This document shows, in pieces, positions 33,507 through 43,163 of a stretch of DNA of 64,000 nucleotides (its first letter is position 1; every line of letters starts with the position of its first letter). Position numbers and translations under genes: made by a program. Origin of the DNA: Promethearchaeota archaeon (GTDB taxonomy: Archaea > Asgardarchaeota > Lokiarchaeia > Sigyniarchaeales > SOKP01); contig SHMW01000005.1 in the NCBI GenBank assembly GCA_008080735.1, forward strand, positions 24,135 to 88,134, read 5' to 3'. The notes beneath the pieces are model-generated. The model had not been told where the DNA came from. It searched no databases and saw only the letters and a program-made list of their open reading frames with translations.

Positions 33507-34379
33507 ATGGAAGTATCAAACCTAAGTTCTTCCTGTATAAAAACCTATGATTGGTGTGAATGGAAATGGTTTTTACAATACGAATTAAAATTTCAAGATG
33601 AATTTGGCCCTTCTGCATCTCTTGGTGGATCTGTTCACGATGCATTGGAATATATAAGCAAATGTAAAATTGATGGAAAACCTGTTCCAAATCCAGATAA
33701 AGTTCTGAATGAAAAACTTAGTGTACATGATAATATTACGTTTAAAAAATTTAAATCTAAACTTAAAAAAGTTACCAAGGGTTATAATGATTTATTTAAT
33801 TCCGACTATAGACCTGATTCTGAAAAGGTTTTATGCGTTGAACAATATTTTAAGATACCATTGGAAGAATCTATCTTTTCATTAGACAAGACAAAAGATG
33901 GATCAATACGATACTTAACAATTAGTGGATTTATAGATCGTATAGATAAGATAGATGATGACACAATAGAGATTATTGATTACAAGACAGGAAGTAAAAA
34001 GCAGTTCTTTTGTAATAAAAACTTTGAAAGAGACAGTTTAAATATTAAAATGGATATACAGCCTAGACTATATCATATGGCTGCAAGATATACTTTCCCT
34101 CAATATTCTAATGTAATAGTTACTTTTATATATATAGCAGATGGCGGACCTGTTTTAAGCGTATTTTGTGATGAAGATATAGAAGAAACAAAACAAATAA
34201 TTAAAAAATACCTTAATAAAATTCGAGACAATGACGATCCACAAAGGGACTTGTCTTGGAAATGCAGCAAAATGTGTACTTTTGGCAAAAATGGTGTGTG
34301 TCAAGAGGTTTGGGAAGAAAAGGATTTAGTTGGTTTAAATTTTGTCAAACAAAAATATCAGGCATTGAATAAAGAATGA
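33507..34379 (+). CDS. Cas4/RecB-like PD-(D/E)xK exonuclease
   Basis: 290 residues from ATG 33507. Features: SSSCIKTYDWCEWKW near the start, GGSVHDALEYI, and the nuclease core FIDRIDKIDDD then EIIDYKTGSK (Asp, Asp-x-Lys). A C-terminal Cys cluster (CSKMCTFGKNGVC) together with the N-terminal Cys could hold an Fe-S cluster, as in Cas4 and AddB. Likely a processive exonuclease in recombination or host DNA breakdown. It overlaps the Pol III gene by 4 bp. Confidence 0.8.
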   Translation: MEVSNLSSSCIKTYDWCEWKWFLQYELKFQDEFGPSASLGGSVHDALEYISKCKIDGKPVPNPDKVLNEKLSVHDNITFKKFKSKLKKVTKGYNDLFNSDYRPDSEKVLCVEQYFKIPLEESIFSLDKTKDGSIRYLTISGFIDRIDKIDDDTIEIIDYKTGSKKQFFCNKNFERDSLNIKMDIQPRLYHMAARYTFPQYSNVIVTFIYIADGGPVLSVFCDEDIEETKQIIKKYLNKIRDNDDPQRDLSWKCSKMCTFGKNGVCQEVWEEKDLVGLNFVKQKYQALNKE

Positions 34380-36439
34380 GCTATACACTACTACATCATC
34401 ATGACGACATGAGTCACTTAGATGGATTTGGCAAACCAGAAAGACACGCAAAAAGAGCATCTGAAGTTGGTGTTAAAGCTTTAGCTGTAACTAATCATGG
34501 TAATATGTATTCTCATTTGTCACATATTAAAGCGTGTAAAAAACACAAGATTAAACCAATATTAGGCAATGAATTATATGTGTACCATCAGCCGTGTGAT
34601 GTTAGAAATAACACTAATAGATGGAATTCACACATGGTTGTTTGGGCAAAAAATTACCAAGGATGGAAAAGACTTGCCAAACTAACCAGTTATACTAATG
34701 ATCCAAAATTTTTCTATTATAAACCAAGAATATATCCGTGGAACACAGATAGTGTTTATGGATTAGAACATTTTCTAGATGGAAATATTCAAGGTTTTAG
34801 CGGTCATACTGGTTCACACTTATCAGACATACTATACTGCGATCTATACTCGGACAATCCGAAAGAAGAAAGAGAAAAAATAAGGAAAGCGTACGCACAA
34901 AGAAATATAAGTGATCCAGATTACTATAAAAGATTTTTGAAGGATAATTGGCTTGATAGTGCATGTGAATTAGCGTTAAAATTTGAAAAAATGTTTGGTA
35001 AAGGAAATTTTTTCATTGAACTGCAAAACGAGTGTTATGAAAGTGACGAAAGACCGCTGTGGTTTCAAATTTCTGCTGTCGAATGTTTAAGAAAGGTTGC
35101 TAAAGAGACTGGCATACCAGCAGTAGCATCGTCAGATCCACACTATGCGTATCCAGAAGATTCTAAAGATCAGCGTGCCATGGTAATGGTACAAATGAAA
35201 GAAACATATGAATCAGTGCGTAAGAAACTAAACGACCCGGAGAATACCGATGTTTTTGTATTCTTTGGTTCTGATAGTTTTTTCATACATTCATATGAAG
35301 ATATGAAGAAGAAATTTACACAAGAAGAACTAGATAATACTAATAAGATTGGTGACAATATAGAAGAATATGATCTGGAACAAAAGCCTTATTTTCCTAA
35401 GATACAGGTTCCGGTTGTTAAAGATAATAAGGTGTATACAACATGTAATAATGAATATGATAGATATTTGATGCACTTATGCATAGAAGGTGCTAAAAGA
35501 AAACAGCCGTGGACTAGTTCAAAATGTTCCAAACAGGACTATTGGGATAGATTATTGTCTGAGACAGAAATCATGTTTAAATACGGTCTGTCGAAATATT
35601 TCATAGTTGTTTGGGATATATGTATGGCGGCAGATAATAGACCTAAAAATAGAAATTTTGATTGGAAAGCCAACCTTAAGATAAATGGTAAAATAGATCC
35701 GATTCCTCGTGGGCCAGGGCGAGGATCAGCAGGAAGTTCGTTGATTTCTTATCTACTTAATATAACCAAGTTAGATCCTATGTCTCATGACTTAATGTTG
35801 GCAAGATTTATGAACGCTGGTAGATTTACCGAAGATCATATTTCATTACCAGATATTGATTTAGATTTTGGTGTAGAGGGCAGAGAATGGATTATTGATT
35901 ATTTAAGAGATAAATATGGTAGTCAATACTGTTCACAAATTGTTACGTTTCAAAGAATTCAAGGGCGTGCTGCTATTAAAGATTTAATTAGAATAAATGG
36001 CATACCTAACGGAGCACAAATAGCTAACGAAATAACAAAACTAATCCCGCCAGAGGCTGAGATAGCCGATGAAATACAAGAAATGCATGATGCAGGTCAC
36101 GAAGATTATGGAATAATTAACTGGGCTATTGATAATATTGCCGACTTCGCCGATGTATATAATGATGATAGATATAAAGAAATAATAGATCAAGCTATAA
36201 GATGCGAAGGTACAATACGTGGTTCTGGCAAACATCCCGCTGGGATTGTAATAACACCAGAGACTGTTGATGAAATATTCCCACTAACATATGATACTAA
36301 ATCTAAACAGCAAATAATTGGAATGGATATGAAAGATGCTGAAAAGCTTGGTGGTATAAAATTCGACATACTTGGTATTGTATTATTAGATAAGTTAAAA
36401 ATGATTGAGAGGTTGGTTAATGATTCAAGTGGTCAATAA
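34376..36439 (+). CDS. dnaE: DNA polymerase III alpha subunit, N-terminal half (split gene)
   Basis: 687 residues with the PHP domain (LLHHHDDMSHLDG, LAVTNHGNMYSHL, PILGNELYV, SDPHYAYPED) and the palm: RGPGRGSAGSSLISYLL, PDIDLDFGVEGR (Asp493/495/497 region) and KFDILGI (Asp664). The frame stops in the linker that in DnaE joins the last palm Asp to the PLDD segment. The remainder is encoded at 37562-39100, after two unrelated genes. All three catalytic Asp are in this half. It must pair with the second polypeptide to make a full polymerase. Confidence 0.9.
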   Translation: MSYTLLHHHDDMSHLDGFGKPERHAKRASEVGVKALAVTNHGNMYSHLSHIKACKKHKIKPILGNELYVYHQPCDVRNNTNRWNSHMVVWAKNYQGWKRLAKLTSYTNDPKFFYYKPRIYPWNTDSVYGLEHFLDGNIQGFSGHTGSHLSDILYCDLYSDNPKEEREKIRKAYAQRNISDPDYYKRFLKDNWLDSACELALKFEKMFGKGNFFIELQNECYESDERPLWFQISAVECLRKVAKETGIPAVASSDPHYAYPEDSKDQRAMVMVQMKETYESVRKKLNDPENTDVFVFFGSDSFFIHSYEDMKKKFTQEELDNTNKIGDNIEEYDLEQKPYFPKIQVPVVKDNKVYTTCNNEYDRYLMHLCIEGAKRKQPWTSSKCSKQDYWDRLLSETEIMFKYGLSKYFIVVWDICMAADNRPKNRNFDWKANLKINGKIDPIPRGPGRGSAGSSLISYLLNITKLDPMSHDLMLARFMNAGRFTEDHISLPDIDLDFGVEGREWIIDYLRDKYGSQYCSQIVTFQRIQGRAAIKDLIRINGIPNGAQIANEITKLIPPEAEIADEIQEMHDAGHEDYGIINWAIDNIADFADVYNDDRYKEIIDQAIRCEGTIRGSGKHPAGIVITPETVDEIFPLTYDTKSKQQIIGMDMKDAEKLGGIKFDILGIVLLDKLKMIERLVNDSSGQ

Positions 36440-37145
36440 AAAGACATTTGACATTGATAAAAGACGTTCTAATTCTTTATGTGTATACATTGGACGCCCA
36501 AGTATTTTAGGCAACCCATATTCACATCTTCCAAGCAAACTAGTTGAACCACATAATCAAACTAAAACAAGAGAAGAATCTATAAAACGTTTTAAGTTAT
36601 ACTTTATTAATGCTTTGTCGTGTGACAATCCAACATCCAAAGAGTTGAAAATTAGATCGTTGTTTAGTGAGATTATCTTTAACGAATTGAATAACAATGA
36701 TACATATTTAATATGCTATTGTTCACCAAAAGCTTGCCATGGTGATGTTATTAAAACTATCGCTGAATCTCGTATAAAAGATATTGGAGATTGTTACCGA
36801 AAGATAAATAGTTTTGTAAAAGAACTGCGTTATACTAATCTAGGAAATCCATATTATGATTTAAATGATTTGCCAATTAGTAAAGAACAAAAGAAATGTG
36901 TTATAGAGTGGTTGGCAAGACAAATATGGCAAATTAGCGTACAGGCTACAGATGGCGACTATATACATAAATCATGCGACCCTTTAACTATTGATAAAGA
37001 CGGCCCATGTATTTATCATAGCTATATATTTGATATAAAAGATAATACAGATATATCTGAAATACCAGATATACTTATAAAAGAAACTGTCGATTGGATT
37101 AAAAAATACAGAAAGGCGGAATCATATGATAGAAAAGCATGGTAA
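36420..37145 (+). CDS. DUF4326-domain protein inserted in the split polymerase locus
   Basis: 241 residues from ATG 36420, overlapping the polymerase N-half by 20 bp. The N-terminal domain has VYIGRPSILGNPYSH, TREESIKRFKLYFIN and YLICYCSPKACHGDVI, the DUF4326 pattern. The C-terminal part (about 120-241) has no domain I recognise. DUF4326 is often near nucleotide- or ADP-ribose-related genes and its activity is not established. A macro-domain gene follows with a 20-bp overlap. Confidence 0.8.
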   Translation: MIQVVNKKTFDIDKRRSNSLCVYIGRPSILGNPYSHLPSKLVEPHNQTKTREESIKRFKLYFINALSCDNPTSKELKIRSLFSEIIFNELNNNDTYLICYCSPKACHGDVIKTIAESRIKDIGDCYRKINSFVKELRYTNLGNPYYDLNDLPISKEQKKCVIEWLARQIWQISVQATDGDYIHKSCDPLTIDKDGPCIYHSYIFDIKDNTDISEIPDILIKETVDWIKKYRKAESYDRKAW

Positions 37146-37569
37146 TATATTTAATGAAGTTGGTCAATGTGACGCTTTGTGTATTACTACTAACGGTGCG
37201 TTACGTAAGAATGGCAATGGTATTTGTGGTGCCGGTATAGCTAAGCAGGCTAGAGATAAGTGGGGTTTCATAGAAAAACGATTAGGAAAATCTATAAAAA
37301 AACATGGCAACAAAGTAATGCCATTATTAATAGATAATAACACGACGATAGTTGCATTCCCTACTAAAGAGCACTGGAAAGATAATTCTAATATAGATTT
37401 AATAAGCGAATCTTGTTCGTGTTTATATGAATTGACAAATGCATTAAATTGGAGCAGAGTTTGTTTGCCAAGACCAGGCTGTATGAATGGAAATTTATCT
37501 TGGTATTTAGTTAAACCAATACTGTCTAATATTCTTACAGACGATAGGTTCGAAATTTACTATGTATAA
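37126..37569 (+). CDS. Macro-domain protein (ADP-ribose binding)
   Basis: 147 residues. GNIFNEVGQCDALCITTNGA is the macro-domain opening, with the ADP-ribose loop in GNGICGAGIAKQARDKW and a later PRPGCMNGNLSW. Macro domains bind or hydrolyse ADP-ribose derivatives. In a phage this could remove ADP-ribose from DNA or protein, or process NAD-derived signals of host defences. It overlaps the polymerase C-half by 8 bp, so it is expressed with the polymerase. Confidence 0.85.
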   Translation: MIEKHGNIFNEVGQCDALCITTNGALRKNGNGICGAGIAKQARDKWGFIEKRLGKSIKKHGNKVMPLLIDNNTTIVAFPTKEHWKDNSNIDLISESCSCLYELTNALNWSRVCLPRPGCMNGNLSWYLVKPILSNILTDDRFEIYYV

Positions 37570-39100
37570 GTTCAATGAAGTGCCATTAGATGATAATAAA
37601 ACTTATGAACTTTTCGCCAAAGGTGATACTTTAGGTGTGTTTCAATTAGAAAGACAATTGGGTCAAGATTGGTCTAAGAGAATAAAGCCAAAGGATATTA
37701 CTAGTATTTCTGATTTAATTGCATTAATAAGGCCCGGAGCGTTGGAATCTGGTCAGTCTGAATTATATGCAAAACGGTGTAATTATGAAGAACCAATAGA
37801 ATATTTACATCCCGCCTTAGAATCTGTGTTGAAAGATACATATGGCTGTCTGTGTTATCAGGAACAAGCGATAAGAATTGCTATGGATATTGCTGGATTT
37901 ACCGATATTAAGGCAGATATGCTTAGAAAATGTATTGGTAAAAAAGACCCAGTACTAATGGCTGAAATGAAACAAGAATTTCTCGAAGGTTGCGAGAAAA
38001 ACGGTGTTGTTACAAAAGAACAAGCAGATGAAATTTTTAGTTGGATAGAAAAAGGACAAAGATATTCGTTTAATAAAAGTCATGGTTTATTTTATGCATT
38101 AAATGCTTATCATTCGGCGTATGCAAAAGTTAATTATCCTACAGAATTTTACACAGCTTATTTAACATACTCTAAATACAAGCCATCTCCAAGAGAGGAA
38201 ATATACAACTTAGTTCAAAACGCCAAAAGAAATAACGTAGAGGTTTATCCTCCAGACATTCGTAAAAAGAATGTTGATTTCGATATGATTGGTGATAGAA
38301 AAGTAATCTTTGGATTATCGCATATAAGAGGTATCGGCGAAGCTAATATTAACAAATTGAAAAATGTAAATGTTAATAGTTTTATAGATTTAATAGCTAA
38401 TAGTAAGAAACTTAACAAAGGTGTTATAGAAGCTTTGATCAAATCAGGGGCTTGTGATTGCTATGAATTATCAAGAAATTATATGGTTCGATGTCTGTAC
38501 GCTGTATTAGGACAAGATAACTCTACAGAAACCCCTTTAGACTTACGTTCTTTATCATCTAAAGAATTGCAATTCTTTTACGATAATATAAAAAATATTG
38601 GAGATATAGAAAACGTTTTAAATAAAATTATCGAAAACAACATATGTATTAACAAACGCAAAAATATTATTAAAAACAAAATAAATTATATAGTTAATGC
38701 ACCAGAAGATACTAGTAAAATAAAAAGTATTTGGGAAAAATTGTACTTAGGATTGAATATAAGCTGTTCGGCAGCCGATGATTATAATAACAAGCCCGGT
38801 ACTATATCTTGCAAGACCGTTTACTCAATAGAATATCAGACAAGATTTACCATAAATGTAGTGATAGACAAGATTTATAAGAAAAAAACTAGTGAAAAAT
38901 CTAAAATACCAAATTCGCCGTATTGCTATTTAGATGTCAGCGACAACAGTTGCAACTTGTCTCGTGTTATTTGTTGGCCAGAATTGTATAATAATGTGAA
39001 AGAACAGATTTATGAAGGTTGCGTTGCCAACATCAGGGCATATAAAAACAAATGGAATAATCGCGACCAAATTATTGTTAATAATTTAGAGGTAATTTGA
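37562..39100 (+). CDS. dnaE: DNA polymerase III alpha subunit, C-terminal half (split gene)
   Basis: 512 residues beginning exactly where the N-half ends in DnaE order: VPLDDNKTYELF, GVFQLERQLG, LIALIRPGALESG, YGCLCYQEQ, RKCIGKKDP, FNKSHGLFYALNAY. Then GLSHIRGIGEANINKL (helix-hairpin-helix, DNA binding) and a C-terminal OB-like domain. Together the halves total about 1,200 residues, full size for DnaE. No intein sequence lies at either junction, so the halves probably associate without splicing. ATG overlaps the macro-domain gene. Confidence 0.9.
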   Translation: MYKFNEVPLDDNKTYELFAKGDTLGVFQLERQLGQDWSKRIKPKDITSISDLIALIRPGALESGQSELYAKRCNYEEPIEYLHPALESVLKDTYGCLCYQEQAIRIAMDIAGFTDIKADMLRKCIGKKDPVLMAEMKQEFLEGCEKNGVVTKEQADEIFSWIEKGQRYSFNKSHGLFYALNAYHSAYAKVNYPTEFYTAYLTYSKYKPSPREEIYNLVQNAKRNNVEVYPPDIRKKNVDFDMIGDRKVIFGLSHIRGIGEANINKLKNVNVNSFIDLIANSKKLNKGVIEALIKSGACDCYELSRNYMVRCLYAVLGQDNSTETPLDLRSLSSKELQFFYDNIKNIGDIENVLNKIIENNICINKRKNIIKNKINYIVNAPEDTSKIKSIWEKLYLGLNISCSAADDYNNKPGTISCKTVYSIEYQTRFTINVVIDKIYKKKTSEKSKIPNSPYCYLDVSDNSCNLSRVICWPELYNNVKEQIYEGCVANIRAYKNKWNNRDQIIVNNLEVI

Positions 39101-39101
39101 T

Positions 39102-39308
39102 ATGGCAAAACAAACAGAGTATACATCAAGTTCTTACACTAAGCCTAGCACAGACTCTAAGAAAAGCCAAAGTGATAGTACTAAACTAAGCAATCAGAGT
39201 TTGGCTCGTATTATGGTTGAAACAGTATGCAGATCTATTGTATTAAGCAATAACACAGCACATAGTTTACAATCAGCGTTCGAAATGGTGTTAAAAGACC
39301 ATAGATGA
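39102..39308 (+). CDS. Hypothetical small Ser/Lys-rich protein
   Basis: 68 residues with a disordered Ser/Thr/Lys-rich N-terminal half and a helical C-terminus (NQSLARIMVETVCRSIVL). It follows the polymerase C-half by one base and closes the replication operon before a terminator. It could be a small polymerase partner. Not recognised. Confidence 0.6.
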   Translation: MAKQTEYTSSSYTKPSTDSKKSQSDSTKLSNQSLARIMVETVCRSIVLSNNTAHSLQSAFEMVLKDHR

Positions 39309-39330
39309 TTTCCCTATAAGGTGTGTGTCG

Positions 39331-39364
39331 GTCGCTATTGATTGAAAAATTGATAGCGACTTTT
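39331..39364 (+). terminator. Rho-independent terminator after the replication operon
   Basis: GTCGCTAT pairs with ATAGCGAC across a 14-base A-rich loop and is followed by TTTT. It separates the replication block from the second sugar-transfer cluster. Confidence 0.75.
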
Positions 39365-39389
39365 AGGATTAAGATAAGGATAGGTTTTA

Positions 39390-41057
39390 ATGACTAAGAA
39401 AAAGCCAAAGATTATATGGTCTGGTGAAGCTTCATTTCTCAACACTGGTTTCAGTGTAATTGCTAATCAAATACTATCAAGACTATATGATACAAACAAA
39501 TACGAAATAGTCGAAATCGGTAGCTATGCCAAAACAAGTGATCCCAGAAGTAATGAGTTACCTTGGACTTTTTACGGAGTTATACCAGAAGATCACGAGA
39601 CAAAGTATAAACAAGAATTCGACTCTTCGGTATATGCACAGTTTGGCGAAAAGCGTTTGCCACATGTTATGTTGCAAGAAAAGCCAGATGCTCTAATATG
39701 CATAACAGATCAATGGATGTCGTCAAAATTTCAATTAAAGAATCCATTTATAAAATTTGTTAAGTATATTTTGCACCCAACTATAGATGGACGGCCACAA
39801 AAAAACGAATGGATAGACGACTATTTCAAAGCCGACTTATTATTATCTTATACCACTTTTGGTCGCGATACTTTATTGAATCAAACAGCGGGACGTTTAA
39901 AAGTATTCGATGTAACAAGACCTACTGTTGATCATCATACATTTAAACCAATGGATAAAAAGAAAATTCGACAGAAGTTTGGTATAGATGAAAATGCTAA
40001 AATTATAATGACGACAATGAGAAATCAACGTCGTAAATTATTTCCAGATTTAATAGAAGACTTTGTTAAATTAATCAATCATGCTAGAGATCGTCAAAAT
40101 GAAGAATTGGCGAATAATACCTATTTATTATTACACACTTCTTATCCTGATGTTGGATTTGACATACCCTATCATCTAAAAAGAAATAATATTGGTCATA
40201 AGGTTATTATGACATACTGTTGTAATGCTTGTGGGCATTATTATGTAGATCATTATCATGGTGAACAGGTTATTTGTCCTAGATGTAATAATTTATCGGC
40301 ACATATGCCCAACTCATCAAATGGTGTTACTCGTCAGCAATTAGCGGAAATATTTAATTTGGCTAATCTATATGTTCAATATAGTTTGTGCGAAGGTTTA
40401 GGATGCCCTATAGGCGAAGCAAAGGCATGTGAAGTACCAACACTTGCTGTTGATTATTCTGCTATGTCTGAACAAGTAGAAATTGATGGTTGTGATAAAA
40501 TTAGAGTTGATAAATTCTTCTGGGAACCAATAACAGAAACCAGCCAATATCGTGCTTTGCCTGATAGCGAAGATTTCGTACATAAAGCATACAACTTCTT
40601 AACATCTCCAGAATGGCAAATAAAAGAATGGGGTCGTAACGCCAGAGAAGATGTTGTTGAAAACTTCTCATTTGACAGAGCGGCTAAAATATTTGAAAAT
40701 GCATTAGATCATTTAGATTATCCAGATCACGAGACGACATGGATGAATCCCAGTCTAAATCTAATACAACCAAATATGCAATTCCCACCAAATTTAGATA
40801 ATAATTCTTTTGTACAGTGGTGTGTAGAAAATGTTTTGCAAAAACCAGATCTATTTGCCCAAAGTGAAATCAATGAATTTGTAAAATCATTAAATTGTGG
40901 TTTTATGAATGATAGAAGTGGAAGAAAGGAATTCACTAAGGAAGTTTTTGTAAATCACATGCTTAATTTAGTACAATTTTATAATCAATGGGAACAAGCT
41001 AGATATGATAAGCTCATTGAAAAACCAAGCAATTCAGTAGGATACGCTATATTATGA
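39390..41057 (+). CDS. GT4-family glycosyltransferase with inserted zinc ribbon
   Basis: 555 residues. GT-B fold: the N-terminal domain opens with IIWSGEASFLNTGFSVIANQ and the C-terminal donor domain has RNQRRKLFPDLIEDFVKL and YSLCEGLGCPIGEAKACEVP, the E-x7-E type motif of GT4. Between strands of the donor domain lies a four-Cys zinc ribbon (CNAC at 278-281, CPRC at 296-299). An extra C-terminal helical region (about 460-555) follows. The ribbon may bind nucleic acid or protein. It overlaps the next gene by 4 bp. Confidence 0.82.
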   Translation: MTKKKPKIIWSGEASFLNTGFSVIANQILSRLYDTNKYEIVEIGSYAKTSDPRSNELPWTFYGVIPEDHETKYKQEFDSSVYAQFGEKRLPHVMLQEKPDALICITDQWMSSKFQLKNPFIKFVKYILHPTIDGRPQKNEWIDDYFKADLLLSYTTFGRDTLLNQTAGRLKVFDVTRPTVDHHTFKPMDKKKIRQKFGIDENAKIIMTTMRNQRRKLFPDLIEDFVKLINHARDRQNEELANNTYLLLHTSYPDVGFDIPYHLKRNNIGHKVIMTYCCNACGHYYVDHYHGEQVICPRCNNLSAHMPNSSNGVTRQQLAEIFNLANLYVQYSLCEGLGCPIGEAKACEVPTLAVDYSAMSEQVEIDGCDKIRVDKFFWEPITETSQYRALPDSEDFVHKAYNFLTSPEWQIKEWGRNAREDVVENFSFDRAAKIFENALDHLDYPDHETTWMNPSLNLIQPNMQFPPNLDNNSFVQWCVENVLQKPDLFAQSEINEFVKSLNCGFMNDRSGRKEFTKEVFVNHMLNLVQFYNQWEQARYDKLIEKPSNSVGYAIL

Positions 41058-42178
41058 AAATAGCATACATAGCACCGTACCGAGACGGCACAGGATATTC
41101 ACAAGCAGCTATTGCAAATATATTGGCTATGGATGAAGTCGGTATAGAAGTTGTTCCGCGTCATGTTAAGATGACCAATAGTGTTGGTAATGTTCCAAAT
41201 CGAGTAACAGACTTAGAAGAGAACGATCTTAATAATGTAGACGCTGTAATACAACACAATTTACCAAGCGAATTCTGTAGAAATGGAGACATACCACATA
41301 TTGGTATATTTGCATATGAAACAGATAAAGTTGCTTCCAATAACTGGAAGTATCACTTAGATTTAATGGACTTAATTGTAACACTTAATACATTCCAAAA
41401 AGAAGCAATAGAACAAGTTTTGCCAGACAAGACTGTTAAAGTTATAACAACTCCAATAATTGAAGATCAAAAAAGAGTTGGATTATCATTTGATCTGCCA
41501 ATTAAGGGTAAGACAGTATTTTATACCATATCTGAACTAACAGAACGTAAAGGTATACATCAATTACTGGCAGCCTACTACAATACATTTAGTTGTTATG
41601 ATAATGTAATTTTGCTTATCAAAGGGCATAAAGCCGGATTGTCGCCACAGGATTCACTAAATTACATTAATGACTTATCTAATAATATAAAAAATAGATT
41701 AAACAAGTATTCTGACAACTATATGTATCCACAAATTTTGGTTATGCCAGAATATTTATCAGATGAACAAATCAATTATCTGCATAGAATTGGCGATGTT
41801 TTTGTATCGGCCAGTAAAGGCGAAGCGTATTGCATACCTTTTGTAGATGCTATGCATTTTGGCAACCCAACAATCGTTCCTTATCATACAGCATTTAGAG
41901 AATTTGCGTATGATAGAAATTTATTAGTTAATTCAATATCAACACCTTGCTTTGGATATGATGGTGGTATATCTCGCATTTATACATCACGAGAGACATG
42001 GCATAATATTGAACAGATAGATTTACAGTGTGCATTTAGAGTTTGCCATAATAAGCTAGATAGTTTTACTAACCAAAAGATTGTTAATAATAGAAAAAAT
42101 CATTGTAATAAATTATTTAATTCAGAAAACATAGGTAATATGTTTAAGGAAACGATAGAAAATGCAATTAAAGCATAA
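41054..42178 (+). CDS. GT4-family glycosyltransferase
   Basis: 374 residues. Starts MKIAYIAPYRDGTGYSQAA (Gly-rich N-domain loop); the donor domain shows FYTISELTERKGIHQLLAA and FVSASKGEAYCIPFVDAMHF, then GNPTIVPYHTAFREF, all GT4 landmarks. Second of three adjacent GT4 genes. Starts inside the stop of the previous one (ATGA). Substrate unknown. Confidence 0.85.
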   Translation: MKIAYIAPYRDGTGYSQAAIANILAMDEVGIEVVPRHVKMTNSVGNVPNRVTDLEENDLNNVDAVIQHNLPSEFCRNGDIPHIGIFAYETDKVASNNWKYHLDLMDLIVTLNTFQKEAIEQVLPDKTVKVITTPIIEDQKRVGLSFDLPIKGKTVFYTISELTERKGIHQLLAAYYNTFSCYDNVILLIKGHKAGLSPQDSLNYINDLSNNIKNRLNKYSDNYMYPQILVMPEYLSDEQINYLHRIGDVFVSASKGEAYCIPFVDAMHFGNPTIVPYHTAFREFAYDRNLLVNSISTPCFGYDGGISRIYTSRETWHNIEQIDLQCAFRVCHNKLDSFTNQKIVNNRKNHCNKLFNSENIGNMFKETIENAIKA

Positions 42179-43163
42179 TAACATATTAAGAATTATTAAC
42201 AACACAGGTAAATACAATATCCTAACCGGGGCAACACACGAAAGGTATCAATCTAATTGGCAAACTATGCCACATAGATTTTATTTAATGCAACACGATC
42301 GATTCAAACCTTGGGGTTTCGATCAAGCACCATTGCCGGAAAACCATATATTTTTACCAAAAGGATCGAGCATTCCTTGGGATATTAATATTGATATACT
42401 TTTAAGTCAAAATAAATTTGGTCAGTATCAAAATATTAAACCTATGTCAGATCGATTTGGACTTCCATTTATTAGTTTAGAACATACATTGCCTGTGCCA
42501 ACTTGGAATAACAAAATAAGAAAATCTGTTAGACAAATGACTGGTGATGTCAATGTCTTTATTAGTGAATACAGTGTTAAACAGTGGGGTTTTGAAGATG
42601 TAGATAATGTTGAAGTTATTCACCATGGTGTAGATACAGAAAAGTTTGTTCCAAAAGATGTGGAAAAAGATGGTAAAATATGTACTATAGTTAACGACTA
42701 TATAAATCGCGATATATTTTGCGGATGGAATATATATAAACAGGTGGTTATAGATAATAATTTGGATGCTAACCCTTGGGGAAATACTCCGGGTTTTTCT
42801 CAGCCAACAAAAGATGTGGACCACTTGATATCTATATTACAAAATGCTAGTGTGTTTTTTAATACCAGCACGGTTAGTCCTATTCCAACTGCTTTATTAG
42901 AAGCTATGTCTGTTGGCACACCTTGTGTTTCTACATCGACATGCATGATACCAGACATTATAGAAGATGGCGTAAATGGCTTTATAAGTAATGATCCAAG
43001 TGAACTAAGATCAAAACTAGAATGGTGTTTAGAAAACGAAGAAGAGTCTAGAAAAATTGGATTAAACGGCAGAAAAACAATTGAGAAGATGTTTAGTTTA
43101 GACGATCATATAAACAAATGGAATAATTTATTTGCTAGAATAGCAGGAAGAACATCGATATGA
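42162..43163 (+). CDS. GT4-family glycosyltransferase
   Basis: 333 residues. VEVIHHGVDTEKFVPKD is the typical linker before the donor domain, followed by VFFNTSTVSPIPTALLEAMS, VGTPCVSTSTCMIPDIIEDG and NGFISNDPSEL. Third GT4 in the cluster. It overlaps the preceding gene by 17 bp and the next by 4 bp, so all are co-translated. Confidence 0.87.
   Translation: MQLKHNNILRIINNTGKYNILTGATHERYQSNWQTMPHRFYLMQHDRFKPWGFDQAPLPENHIFLPKGSSIPWDINIDILLSQNKFGQYQNIKPMSDRFGLPFISLEHTLPVPTWNNKIRKSVRQMTGDVNVFISEYSVKQWGFEDVDNVEVIHHGVDTEKFVPKDVEKDGKICTIVNDYINRDIFCGWNIYKQVVIDNNLDANPWGNTPGFSQPTKDVDHLISILQNASVFFNTSTVSPIPTALLEAMSVGTPCVSTSTCMIPDIIEDGVNGFISNDPSELRSKLEWCLENEEESRKIGLNGRKTIEKMFSLDDHINKWNNLFARIAGRTSI

Noticed and set aside
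34376..39100. Split intein or group I intron joining the polymerase halves
   Set aside because: No intein blocks at the end of the first half or start of the second, and the interval is filled by two tightly overlapping ordinary genes, not intron structure.
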